Below are positions 47,096-60,484 of a stretch of 64,000 nt of DNA, one piece after another. A model generated the notes under the pieces. That model saw only the letters and a program-made list of their open reading frames with translations. It did no database searches and was not told where the DNA came from. Within the stretch, counting starts at the first letter, position 1. Every line of letters starts with the position of its first letter. The stretch is from Cloeon dipterum (lineage: Eukaryota > Arthropoda > Insecta > Ephemeroptera > Baetidae), in assembly GCF_949628265.1 (NCBI RefSeq), contig NC_088788.1, forward strand, positions 26,956,335 to 27,020,334, written 5' to 3'. A program made the translations under genes and the position numbers.

Positions 47096-50000
47096 AACTC
47101 ATTTTGATTTATTAAGATTTATTACATTCTATCTGAGTAGCATTGAAAACGGAAGATACGTTTCCAACTATTTAATTTGTAATTATTTTTGTGAAAAATT
47201 GCATTCAAGAACGTCAAATTAGTCAAAAAAGCTAAACGAAATTTAAAATAGTAAAAACATCCTAGCAATTAGCATGATTGGTGTGGAACAGAGTTATTAG
47301 GCAGCTGTGCGTGATATTCACAGCGGGAGCAGAAATGAACAATTGTTATTAATCAACAAAATGATCATTCACCCTTAAGGTCACAGGAGCGACGTCTCGA
47401 TGAGAGATTGCACGGCTGACTGGGACCAGTGCCCATTGGGTCGCTGCTTTGTTTTGACTTGCGTGCTTGAAAAATGCCCGCGCCGAGCCACGCGGAACCA
47501 GCCGTGGCATTTGCTTTCTCATTTCGCAGAGCAATGAACCTTGAAACACTTTCTTTCGAAATTGGACGCCACAAGGACAAATTCCCTGTCCACCCAGAAG
47601 CTATACAGACGTACCTGCTTCTAGAGGTTGCTGAAGCAGAAAATTACCGTGTGTGAAAGACCTTTTCAGTATTTGTTCTTCCGCAACGAGTGCACTTTAT
47701 CTTCAGCCTATAATTTTGGCTGGTCTCTCTAGAATCAAGCTTTTAATATTCGTTATTTGATTCTAATTGATATAAAAATTAATTACATCCAGCGCAAGTG
47801 GGCTTAAGTTTAGAAAATAGTGGAATAAATTATTTCTATTTATATACATATATAATTATTTCTAAAGTGCCAAAATAAATGGTGATCCCAATACTGATTA
47901 AAATCTGTTTGTTGTACAAAATGCATGTTTAATAAAAAGATTAAAATATTTTTATTATTTATATCATTCTTACAATCGATGGATGAAGTACGCTCAAGTG
48001 CATAATACTTTAGCTGCTCCAGGATTTTAATAATTATTTTTCAGTTCCATGATTCACAAATATTTCATATAAATTAAATAGTCTGCTCACTCAAAAAAAT
48101 CATAGCAACGAAGATACACAGAGAGGGTGGCAACATTCAGGCCTCGGAGGCATTGGAGATCCACCTGGAAGTACAAACAAAACGTGTGCAACGTCGCGCC
48201 TTGAACATGCAAGGATATACACAGAGTTTTTAAATTTCTCTTCTTTCCTCTATCTACAAAGAAACACACATTGAATATGGCACTTCTTGTGAAACCAAAT
48301 TATCTCCCATTACCAAACGTAAAACGGGAATGCAAAATACCGAATTTTCTATCGAGTATTTTTATAGACCATTCATTTTGCCTTCAATGGAGAGTGATAT
48401 TTTGGATTTATGCTTTTCCTTTTCGAAAGTATATGAATCCTTCATTCCAACTAAAAATTAGGTGCATTCCTGAACATTAAATTTACTTCAAACGCTAGAT
48501 CTCCAACAACATTGTGTGACTTTCAAGGATTGAGAGTGGTTAAAGACTTGAAAATAAAACGTTTTAGTGCAAAATATATTTTTAAAATTGCTTGAATTTA
48601 ATGTTGGAAATGTGAGCGCTGTAGTTGCATCACATTACCAGAATAAACGATCGAATATATTTCACTCTTGAACCTGATTTTTTCTCTTTTTTCCTTCATA
48701 TCTGACATCTCCTCTAGCCCTATTTGCTGCTTATTGGAAATCATCAGTTCAAATGATCAGCAGATTATGTGACACAATTAGGTGTGCGAATGTCAACTAA
48801 AATCGATACTTCAACAGGCATTGGGGGCATGTGTTGATGCGCAGTTTCAGAAGCAAAGGAGTAAAATATGAAGCCAATGAATGGACTGCCACGCCGCATT
48901 GCATCACAAAAATGCGTTGCAAGGTCAGAATTTTAGATAACGCAAGCGCACCATACGCGTTAGAAATGAGATAAGTTCGTTGAAAAATTAATTTTTCATT
49001 TAAATTCCTATTAACTCCTTTTGCTGTTTTAATCTATTTTTGTAGAGAAAATTTCAAAATTTATATTTTGCATGTAGATGATGCCAATGAAAGTAGAAGC
49101 GAGGGATGTATTAATTTTCAGAGGAAATTAAAAGCGATCTGTTCATGTGCCCATATTATTATTTATAAATAAATGTCCTGATCAACTAGTTTGAGATGCT
49201 GGTTGTACCCCTAATTCATTAGCTTCCTTTCCAATCTGAGAGCTCGGGGAAACTTTGGAATTCAGCAGAAGATTTTTTACTGTCAACTGTCATGAGATTT
49301 GTAATGAATAAAAACGAAAACCCAACAAGATTTGATTTATTTTGCTTAAAAATGCCCTCGAAATAATATTTTCTTCATTCCCATTAATTTGCGTCTCCTA
49401 TGGTAACCAATTAAAAATCTCTAAAAAAGCTTTCAAATATGAGGATCTCAAAATTTCTTCTGAGCTTGAACTGTTGAAAGGTGAGGTTTTTAATGAACGT
49501 TCTGCGCTGTCAGAGTCGTTGTATGTTCGATTCGCACAACACACACTTCATTTTTCCCGCGGGTGAATCAGTGCGCCAGTCCAACATAAGAAATCACCTG
49601 CGTGCGAGCAAAGCACCTTCAAAAAAAAAAAAAAAATTGTCCGAGCCGAGTGGCCGGGTGCCAAGTCCAAAGACTGTCGGTCAGTATATTTATAATTTTA
49701 GGCGCGCGTGGCCTCCCATGCATGGCAATGTTGAGGCTACTCCTCACCTCCGCCCGCGCTTGGCCGCCAACAAGGACATTCGGTCTTGATTGGAATCTCG
49801 CGAGATGCAAATGCAGATGCGCGTGATGACGCAAAAGCCGTCGCTGCCGCGTGAATCATTGACTTTGGATTCCAAAAGTGGTATAACTCTGATGAAATTC
49901 TATTTGATAATCTTGTTACTGCATTATGTATTTGTTAAGATGAATTCTTGATTTTTGCGCTTTTGTGCAGTTCTTTTTAATGATCCTTGGAGTATATTTG

Positions 50001-53000
50001 CCTTCATTTTACATTTTTTTGTAGATAAGATCCAAGAAGAATTAGAAATTTAATTTATATAATTAGTATGGTAGAATTTATATAAAAAATTGGTTAGAGC
50101 AAGAGTGTAACAACTATAAAAAAGGAAAAATGCTGAACAAGCTAAAGCCGAATGCATGGAAATAAAATATTTAGCTTGCTTTGTTTTTTTCATGTTAATT
50201 GGATAGTCTAATTATTGGTTTGTTTTAAAAACCTAGTATTAATCATAAAATTGCCAAAGTCTTTTCACTTGACCCTATAATATAGTGTGATTAAAAAGGC
50301 AGAAAATAAATAAAATATGAGGCAACCATCTCATCAGACGTGTCAAGCCGGTTGCCTAACTACGTCATGTCCAGGAGCGCCGCTTGCTGGGAGGCTGCAC
50401 TTGACTCTAGTGATTCTGCCGTTCATTAGGTCATAGCTGCTTTGGCACACTGCAACTTAAAAATTCAAAATTGCACTGATGGATAATTAGCGAGCAGCAC
50501 TGGCGCCTCGTCCAGGATTCCAGCTTTGAAGTCGAATGAGTAATTAGCCTACCAACTCTTCTTCTCTCTCTCTCTCTCTCTCTCTCTCCATCCGCCCTTT
50601 TGAATGAAGAAGACACGTTGGTGTGCTCCCAAAATAAATTCCTGTCTTTCTCCCTCTGCATTCTGCTGCGGCACCAAGTTATTCGAAAGTTGTTAGAAGA
50701 AGAGCAACGTGCGGTTGTGATTTTTAGCTGCTGGCCAGATATCAAAAAGTCCCAACAGGATGTGCCGGCTGTAATCGCTCTATTCGCAGGGCGATTTTAC
50801 AGTCTCGACCCAAATTGTTAATAAGTCATAAAAAGAAGAGTATTGACCATTTCATTAAAACAATAATTGGAGTCTACGTCAATGTTCAATTTAAGCTTTA
50901 CAGCAATTCAAAATGGTATTAGAGAAAATGATGCTTAGATAGATTACGAGAAAAAGTTGTAGTCATTCAACCGACCTCCGACCCTCCAGGGAAATGTGCT
51001 TGGGCAAAAAATGCTCGAGAGAAACCCTTGTCAAGGACGATTTCATTGGCAAAGAGCAGGCTTTGTCTGCTGAACAAGGGAAAGGAATGGATTGATTTTC
51101 CGCGGGCAGCCCTGCAAGTCAGTTGACGGTCGTTGCCGAGAGCAGAACAAAAGGAAGAGCTGGTGCAAAATGTGAACGGGCCGCAGGCATTATTTTCCCT
51201 TGATAATTCAAGGGCTTCGCAAAAACGAAAGCCGTTTGATAGGATTCACATCAGTCAGAGTCAGCAACTCGGGCTGTAAAATTTTCATCAAACGTAAACT
51301 AATTCGAAGAGCTCAAAGAAATGCAAAATTCTCCTCAAAGACACGTTTCTTTAAGCCCTGTGAAAGATTGAGGCTAAAAATAAATTTTGTTAATGTGCAA
51401 TAATATCTTGCTTTGATAAAAGCTGATATTTAACTCAGAATAAAAACATGAGATTTGATTATTAATTTGTGATTTGAGCTTAGTCATCCTCTGAAAATTA
51501 CACCAAAGAAAATTGAAGATCATGCTGAGTTTTGTATTAAAGATGTTTTTCTGACGTGCAGTAGCTTAATTGTTGATGGCTCAAAATTGTTCCCAGAGGA
51601 TATTATTTGTGGTCGTAATGGAAGATAACAAAGTTTATTTGTAAATTAATTAATATGTATATTGAGAAATATTTTTTTAATTCGTGTAAATTTGGATTAT
51701 TCACAGCCTATAAAATACAACAGACCAAATCCTATTTGAATACTTGGTGACATTTACAACCCACAATAATTTTAAACTCGATTAATTTATCGAACCAAAT
51801 TAAACTTCATTTCCTCTTTCATGAGCACACAGGCCTCACGCAAGCAAACTGGTGTTGACATAACGCCTAAAGCCGAGAAAATAGCATCATCGCGTCGATC
51901 GTAGCAAGGTGGTGTGGGGGATGTTACATGGTCATTGAGAAGGCGCGTATTGATCGCGTTTCGCCGACCTTACTCTCTCGGGTCGCGAGTGTGGCCTGAC
52001 GACGGACGACCTTGCTCTTAATGCTATTATCACCAACTGGGGTTTCTCTCCTGCGCGCTGTCGACTTTTAGCTCCCCGCCGAGGAGAAAACGCGGCAGGT
52101 ACCGAGACTGAGATCTATAGTGGCACAAAGTAAAATTGGCCCAATAATTAGCAGCGTCGTGGCGGCTAAAATTAATCAGATTCAAGGCCGAGCGATGGGA
52201 GAGCGAGTGGATCTCGTCATGTTGCTGCCTGCCGGCTGATTTATTGCCCGATGACAGCTTTAAACGCGACACTGCAAATAATCGCACGCGCCTGAACTGC
52301 TGCGCAGCTTATTGAGACAAAGTGTTGCGGAATTGAGTGGAAATCCGCGAGCGTTAACCTTTTAAAAACCTATTTTAAAACTGCATGCCATCAAATTTGT
52401 GTGATTTGAGTGCAAGAGGCAAAAGAGTTCGTTGAAAGTCATTTTCATGAAAATATTTAAATTTTAAAATATTTATGTTTATATTGTTTAAAACAAAATG
52501 CTACTTATCTATAATTTTAAATGATATTTAATGTGTGTCGTGCTTTTGCCATGATAACAGTGAGGTTCATTCCTTTCTACTAGAGCGGCCCCCCACGTGG
52601 CAACGAGGAGGTTTCGAAAATTATTTTGTTGAAAATCACAATGACAAAGGCAAAATGCAACGGCATGGACGTGTGAAACAAAAAAATCTGAGTTAATTTA
52701 GATTAAAAAATGTTTCCCTCAAAAACAAGAAAAATTGTTCGTTATTTCACCTCAAAAATGAGTTAAGTGAAAATGTTGTGTGTATTTGGCGAGTGTCGCG
52801 TTTAATGCGGAGATGTGTAAACGAGCTAGACGTGCCGGGAAAAAATGGACAGTCATATCCCACTGCACTTTGGCACGGTGCTGCTTTTGATGTGCTTTTT
52901 AAGCGAAATGTAATCCCGCATCTTTGACCCCATTATGCTCAGTCCATTTTGTTCGCACACCACTCTTTCAGCAGAGCGCTGAAATATGATTTCAACGAAT

Positions 53001-56000
53001 TTTCTATTTCCACTCGGGTGGAATAGATGCGGCTCTCAAAAGTCTTTTTACTTTCATGCACGACACAGAAAATGTCCCTTATTCTTATTTTTTTAAGCTG
53101 CTCTAAATAGAACGAATAAATTTAAAGAGAATTTTTAACCTGGATGTAAGGCCGCAGAAACAGAGTGATTTTAAAGCATCTACTGTAAAAAAATAATGTT
53201 TGTGGCAGAAGTATTTTTACCCGGAAGAATCTCCAACACAAGCGGAATGTTGCGCACGGACTCTACCGCATGCATTAAGTTTGTAAAATAAAGAAAATAT
53301 TTGTTTTGTTTTCCTTTCTGCAAGAAATCTTCACAATCCTGATGGAGTTATTCAAGCTGAAAATACAATTGTTTTTAATAGAATGGAGCCACCCATTAGG
53401 CCAAGGTCCAGCAGCGAGGCGTTTCTTTTGGGCGCCACTTTGGAGTTTATCTCGCGTGTTGTAATCGTGTGTGCACAACAGCCGAGCCGGTGATGAGACT
53501 GGAAACGCGCGTGCAGATGAGGCCCAAGCATTAAACGGCCCGAATTGCTCCGAGGGCATGACCCAGATTCGCAGGTTTTGTTCATGTTTGCCCGACCAGT
53601 ATAAGGCAAAGCGCTTTAGACGCGACGCGTATTGAGATTAATTTACGACCACGCCAACGTTATTATTATGAGCGCGGCAAATTCCTTTGGTTGCGTTTCG
53701 CACAACAGAGCGGAGACGCCGCCAAAAATCGATTCATCCACGTCCTCCGACGACCCAAATTTGTGCTCTCGTTCAGCAGGACTACCAAATGTGACAGGCT
53801 GGCATTTAACATCAATCTCTGCTCTTTCTGAAGGGCTCATTCTTTTTTGAATCAGCCGTTGGCTTCATTAATGAGCGGGCACTGCAGTCCTTAATTGAAT
53901 TCAATGGACATTTAGTCTTTTTGCCAGTAAAAACTTTTAATATGTCAGCACAATTTATCGTGCGATGAAAATTATACTTTAATATTTAAGATCGCAGGGA
54001 GCCAATGTATAAAAATATTCAAAAAAATAATTCAGGACTAATTGGCCCTTCTGTAAATATGTTATAAATTTGTATTATTTATTTCCTTATTTTTAAGATG
54101 ACTCATTGGAATTCATTTCTCACACTAATTTGTTTAATTTTCTTATGTACTGTACTGAGACAAATTTCCCTTATTTATTAATGCAGTAATTTTTAAGATC
54201 AATCATCTTGGATTATTTCTTTGAAAAAGACCAGCTCTACACGATCCTTTGGACAGATTTTTGCAACGCAATGCTCATAATTCCTGTCGCCCAAACAAGT
54301 TTCGCCAGAGCAATGATTTAAAAAAATTGTGTTTTACAGCCATCGCTCAACTTTTCAGTCGGGAAGTGGTGCAATAAATCGCGCGTCTCATGGAGCGCTG
54401 CCATGATCGTACACAAACAACAAACAAACTAGCCGCGTAGCCGCTCAAAGAAATTTTTAGTCTAGTAGAGCAAAAAGATTTCGCGATTGTGCTCGTTTCG
54501 TGACTTCTCTCGTCTCGCTTTCTGCGGTTTGCAGACAATCTTTACAAGAGAATAAAAGGGATAAATCACACGTCGCGCAATTTGAAAAAGTCTAGAGAGA
54601 TAATAGCCTTTGCTGTTGTAATAAATTGCCCCTGTTTGCTCTGCAATGCGTTTCTCACTTGTGACGAGCGGGATGCGTGACTCTAGACTCTCTGCAGAAC
54701 AGAACAATTGAAGTCGTGTTTATACTTTGTTCAAACCTACTTTCTCCAATTTATTTTACTATTTTCATTCCCATTCTTCTCGTAACATACCAAATGTTGG
54801 AAAAAAATGGAGTAAATGTACCGTTTTTTAGGTACATATGAATTGAAGAAAACGGCTTTCATTTAAAAAAAAAATAAAGATAAACAGTAAAGTTTCTTTT
54901 GTTTCTTTGCTTCCTGGTATTTTTTCCACTTTTATGTACTCTTAATTTTTTGTTTTAAATAGTACCTTGTTAGTAATCACATGAATTTTGTCTAAAAAAT
55001 AATCAGCATTGAAGTAAAAATAAAAACTAAATAGAGGGAAGCTAAAACAATTAAAAAAAGGAAAATGTAGCTTGTGAAAGCACACGGAACTGATTAAAAC
55101 TTTCTCCTACACGTGTTTTCAGATAGAGTTTGTTTGCTAGGGATTATCCGAGACCAATCCACACGGCTTTGAGTTGAAAAGCTGAAAGGCCTCCGTGGTG
55201 CTCTTGGCGCCCGCTCCGCACTTCCGCGCGACTGGGAGGCAAACATCACGCCACCAGCAACTCTATCGCGTTGTAAACAAACAGTTGCCGGCCAGAGGTG
55301 TTGGGCTTGCACTATTTTCTGACGCGTTTGTGTACCTTGCCCGTTCGTGCCCACCGTGTGCAAATTTGTTTGGGTTCTCCTACGGTGCTTTCCACTTTCC
55401 TTGTTTATTTTCTCGCTCTTGCTTCCAATTTCTGTATCGATTTGTTTAAATAATATAAAAATACACCATATGTGAAATAAAACAAACGCCGTGGAAGGAC
55501 GGAAACCCAATGGTGGCAGAGCAAAAAATAAAAAAAGGAAACCTCAAAAACTACCTCATCCGTTTACTTATTTGCAGCGTTTTAAATTAAAACTTTGCAG
55601 ACTATATGTATTTGCTGAATAGATAATTAATTGGGTCAAAGTGAAAACGAAGGAAACAAAATGTCTCGGACTGTATTACAAAACTTTAATCAAAACTCAC
55701 CATCAGCTCTGCTGTCTACTTACAATCAGAAATTTTGGAGGTCTCGCTCAGTCACGCTTGATCGTCAGCAAGAGACGCATTTTATTTCTAGAACTTATGT
55801 AATAAAAAGAAAGCTGTGAAGCCCTTCGTGTGCTGATGCGATTTAATCCACACGACATTCGTCTGTCGATTCTAATCTACGCCGACGGCCCCCAGGCTTT
55901 TTCTTCCGCTAGCCGCCGCAGATCTGGCGGGCGAGAGTCGTTGACCTACACGCATTTTATTCTTGCTATATGGCCTCCTTCGCACCATCTCGCTCTCGAG

Positions 56001-57330
56001 CAAACATTCTTCCGCTGCGTTGCAGACGCCTCCTCAGAGTGTAGGAGTTCTTGCTGCCGCGGCAGAAAATCTTCGACACCGAGAATAGACCGTATTTGGA
56101 ACGTGGAAAGTGCAATACGAAGGCCGCTTTATTGTTCGACGAGAGCAGTGCTGAAAATAGCGTGGAAGCAGAGCACTGCTGATGTGAAAACGCCATTAAA
56201 TTTCTTTGTGAGATCTGCAAATGTGTTTGTCAGAGGTTAAACCTCTCCCTGTGTGTACAGGCTTTTTATACTAGTCTTGAGCAACGCAATCTGCGGATTA
56301 TATCCTGGAATTAAAAATAAGTGATGTGATATTTCGAAACAACGTTATATTTGTAAAATGAGTTACTGTATTTATTTGCACCACTTGGCCAAATTCAGTC
56401 AACCTGCTTAGCATCGGCACTGCTCTGGTTGCATACATGCTAAATGAAGCTTGACCGTTTTTAGCAATATTAAAATGCAACAAAAAATGGCTATAAAACT
56501 AAGCTTTTATTTATGATTTCCGTTTATTTTTTTGTGTGTTTCGCGCACAATTTATTAATCAAAAGCTTAAATTTGATGAACCGAAATTTCAGGTACAAAT
56601 TAAATCTAATGGAAAAGGTTATATTCGAACAGAAAAAGATTTGAAAACAAACAGACACAACATGGCTGTAGGTATTTTTCTAGAAAGCGAATTAAAAATC
56701 CTGAATGACTCAATATCTCGAATAAAATCAGTCAACATTGCTTATTTGCAAAACCTAATCTGAGGCCATTTACCGGAACTCTTAAACAAGTTGGTACAAA
56801 ACCTCAAAGTTGCTATCTTTCGTGTTGTGTGTCTATTTTCGTGTTTAATTACAGCAGCAAGATTCCCAAGCGTCCTCATCTCAGCATCAGCACGTGAATG
56901 TTTTACATTCCAAGAATAATCAATTGGCTCTGACAAAAGCGAGACGTAAAGCAAATTCTGCTTTAATTTGGCCCACCCAGCCCTCTGAAAATACGATCCC
57001 GAGCACAAATAAGAAGCGTCAGTAGAAGACAGGGATAAATTAAATACAAGATTTTTCTCTTTAATTCCGCTCGAGCACGGCGAGTAAGTTGAAGTGCAGA
57101 ACGCCTTCACTACAAAGTGCCGTTTATCTTATTCGCTCTTGTTACAAAAGACGGACTTTTGCGCTTATTCCAAACTCCCCGCACACCTTTAGCTGTCACT
57201 TAGATTGTGAGAAACTTCAAAGTTTTGCGCAACAATAATGTTTACTGGCAAAAGTGCCTCTACTGTGACTCATTGTCAGGTAGGTTCGCCTGATTTTAAG
57301 TGTCTGCCATTGCCGCATCAGGTGGTCCTG
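47096..57330. other. Gene-free interval between integrin beta and annexin
   Basis: AT-rich DNA with GC-richer islands near 47290-47670, 49570-49860, 51830-52310, 53360-53880, 55130-55400 and 55850-56240. Short open frames occur, but none shows a domain or a clean exon chain. Two are slightly protein-like: 47474-47656 (+), ending AEAENYRV, and a reverse terminal-exon-like frame at 48087-48165. Neither is strong enough to call. A CT microsatellite lies at 50561-50589. Some islands may be enhancers for the flanking genes. Confidence 0.5.
50561..50589 (+). repeat. (CT)n microsatellite
   Basis: About 14 CT units with one TT interruption near the start, in the integrin-annexin interval. Confidence 0.9.
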
Positions 57331-57337
57331 GACGGGT

Positions 57338-57375
57338 GATAAAAAGTCACTTTCCGAGGACTTCGCACCTCATTT
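57338..57375 (+). promoter_or_regulatory. TATA-like box and initiator of the annexin gene
   Basis: GATAAAAAG at 57338-57346 is followed by TCATTTC with its A at 57372, a spacing of about 34 nt. That is slightly long but workable for a TATA/Inr promoter. It would give a very short leader of 36 nt before the ATG at 57408. Confidence 0.4.
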
Positions 57376-57407
57376 CCTTGTCGAAAGCTCTTGACTGAGG
57401 ACAGAAA

Positions 57408-60400
57408 ATGCCACATCACAAATACGCCACCAAATATGTAAGTTCATTTCCTTGGTTGGGTCAAGTTTTTTTACCTTGAAGCTACAGCAGATTGTGCTTT
57501 AATTCGAGAACAAGGTTATATTTTTAAAACAATTTTCAGATCTTCTTCCGTTTTCGCCTTGTTTAGGTTATTCGTATTCAGTTTTACACGATTTGTTAAG
57601 ATTGGCATCAGCAAGAAACGTAATTTAGTAAAATTTTGATCCACTAGAAAAAAATCACTTCCATTAATTTTATCTGATCTAATAATTGTGTGTTTTACAT
57701 AGCTGCCGCTAATGTAAAACATCAATCAACAATTCATGTAACTTTCCTATCTTTCAGATAACTGTCCAATTTAAAATTCCTCTTGGGTTTTGTGGTATTA
57801 ATTCTCATCGAATGATTCCTGATCATTATGCTAAATCAGCTTACGCGCCGCGGCATCTCCATAAGGGATAATTACGTGAACAGATGGAGTAGCAACGTTT
57901 CGTAATTGAATGTGTTTCAGTGCATTCCCACGGTAGTGGAGCATGAGGACTTTGACGCAACTATCGACGCAACTGCCCTGGAAGAAGCGATGAAAGGCCC
58001 GGGCACCGACGAGGACGCCATCACCGAGATCCTAGCCTATCGCACTGTCGCTCAGAGGCTGCAAATAGCAGACGTCTACAAAGAACTGTTCGACAAGGTC
58101 AGGATTGCGTGTTTCTTGCTATGAAACATAATACACTCATAATCATCATTTCTTTCAAAACAAAGTGCAAAATCATGACAAAGAAATATTATACGAAACA
58201 AATCGGTTCAACGCTAAATTCAACGTCTAAATTAATTAAAAACAAATTTTAAGTTAACAGTAATGCTAAAACATTTTAACCTTATATTAGGCAATCGTTT
58301 CAATTTCGCACCATTTTTTGATTAATAGGACCTGGTTCAACGGTTGAAAGGCGACCTGACAGGACACATGGAGGACGTGATCTTGGCGATGATGACTCCA
58401 ATTAGCCAACTGTACGCCAAAGAGCTGCACAAAGCGATTTCAGGGCTCGGAACTGACGAAGACGCCATAGTGGAGGTGCTTATGTCGCTCAGCAACTGTG
58501 GAGTATTAGAAGTATCAACCGAATATGAGAATAGTAATTTAAAATTTTTATTATTTTTAGTAAATAAACACTCTTGAATTCAGCTAAATGAAATTTTGTT
58601 ACTGTATCATAAGAATGAGAAATAATCAGCTAAAATTTGAGCCTTCTGTAAAACAAAAGTATAACTAGAAATTTTCCTTGTCTTATTGTGCACAAACTGG
58701 AAGGAAGCAGAAATTGTTTCACCCCGCTGGGTTGTGCGGTTTGTTCTATGCGAGTAATCTGGTTTGTCAATATTCTGAAAGCCTTTTTCACACGCATGGT
58801 GGCCTCTCAAAACATTTCTTTGCGAGATAACAAAGGGTTTGCTTGTACACCGATTATGTCACGTACTATCCTCACTGCTTTCAGTGTATGGAAATTCGCT
58901 CGAGCACGACCTGAAACACGACTCCTCAGGCGAGTTCCGCAACCTGTTGGTCAGACTTTGCTCGGTGAGTGTGCAGTCTGCAAGAGCCGCTTGCTAAAAT
59001 TAATTGTTTCCCAGTCTGTAGAAATAGAAATGCGAGAGTGCATGCAGTTTGAAAGGAGTTAAAAATAATTTAAATGTCATTGCAGGCTATTAGAGACGAG
59101 AGCGAAGCTGTGGACGAGGAATTGGTCAGAAATGACGCCCTTTCCCTCGCATCCGCGGGTAAGAAAAAATCAATGTGTCCTTAAAAATACAAAAATAGAG
59201 CTTTTTGATGTGTGTGGCATTTCAACTATTGTTTATGATTACCAAATCCCCATTCTAAAAATTGGACAGTCAGATGCCTTATAAACCACGATTTTGTGAA
59301 TCATAGTAAAATACAGGAATGGAAAGCTTTTAATCCAGTTGGTTGTTTAAAATCTCGTAAAATACTTTCAGCTAGCGGATGAAGCTCTATAATTCATGAG
59401 TTGAAGAGCTAGTGTGAACCAGCTGTTTAAAATTAATCGTTCAAAATATTCAGCTCCAATTGTAAATAATGAAATGCCACACACAGTCAGACATTGAAAT
59501 TGCGTGTTTCTATTTGTTGAGCTGCACGGGCAGAAGTATTCTGGCCGCAGGGCATTCAGGGCGAGACTCTGACGTGTAGCTCTAACCGGCCTGCTGCAGG
59601 TGCAAGTGAGTGGGCCACCGAGGAGTCCGTGTTCGCCTCCATCCTGGCGGCGCGCAGCTTCCCGCACCTTCGACTCGTCTTCCGCGTCTTCCGCAGCGTC
59701 ACCGGTCGCGACATTGAAGCCGTCATCGACCAGCACTTCTCGGGAAAGCTGAGGAAGGGCTTTCTCAGTATCGGTAAATTGTTCATTTTAGTTGTTGTCT
59801 CCCTTTTCTCCATTAGTTCCAGCGCAATAGCAAACTTTTCCATTTTCACATGAGATAGGTCGCGGGATTCGGGCATAAACCATTTTAAATTTAAAGTGCA
59901 CACTAATAAGTAGTTTTTTAATGTAGCTGACATCTGCTCCTCTACTTAAAAAATTTTAGTTATCGTAACAAAAAAATATTTTAGTATTTTTACTGTCATT
60001 AATTCTATTGTAAATACACGTAGTTGATGAGTAATTATAGTTTCACAGGCCATTACATTAGTAATATATGTTTCAAACATCTTAAACACAGATCCAACAT
60101 TATGAGGCTTCGTGACCATACAAAACTTAATTTATGCATTTTCACAAGCGAAAATTTTGAAAACTCCCAACAGTGCGCATTGTGCGAAAGCGAGCAGCCT
60201 ACTTTGCCCGTCGCCTCTACGAATCGATGAAGGGTATCGGCACTGACGATCACACTCTGATCCGAATCATTGTTTCGAGGTGCGAAATCGACCTTGGAGA
60301 CATCAAACAAGAGTTTCTGGCCCAGTACGGCCAGACCCTGGAGAAATGGATCACGGTGAGCTTCACTTTCGCTCGAGCAGCCCATATGGGACTTGACACG

Positions 60401-60484
60401 AATGTACAAAAATTTGGATTGCAGGGCGACACTCTGGGGCACTACAGGAAGACCCTGCTCGCACTGGTTGCCTACGAACACTAG
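57408..60484 (+). CDS. AnxB9: Annexin (B9/B10 type)
   Basis: Eight exons, 326 aa: 57408-57437, 57921-58097, 58329-58533, 58885-58964, 59086-59158, 59600-59773, 60174-60355, 60425-60484. Exon 1 gives MPHHKYATKY, and exon 2 continues CIPTVVEHEDFD. Four annexin repeats follow. Type II calcium sites are intact in repeat 1 (GPGT 36-39 with D78), repeat 2 (GLGT 108-111 with D150) and repeat 4 (GIGT 267-270 with D309). Repeat 3 has EWAT at 192-195 and H234 where an acidic residue is usual, so it is probably inactive. The C-terminal region (LIRIIVSRCEIDLGDIKQEF) closely follows insect annexin B9. Annexins bind acidic phospholipids in a calcium-dependent way and organise cortical membranes and endosomes. 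Exon 3 ends at a weak donor (AATA|gtaatt), needed to read ENMYGNSLE. The N-terminal leader is lineage-specific. Confidence 0.93.

Noticed and set aside
47474-47656. 60-codon forward open frame ending EVAEAENYRV
   Set aside because: Mildly protein-like but without domain or exon chain; two reverse frames overlap its start.
48087-48165. Reverse terminal-exon-like frame after a good TACTTCCAG acceptor
   Set aside because: Only about 25 residues, unrecognised, and no upstream exon. A pyrimidine tract in AT-rich DNA is weak evidence.
55830-56240. 136-codon forward open frame
   Set aside because: Composition tracks a GC-rich island and there is no motif; an overlapping reverse frame is also open.
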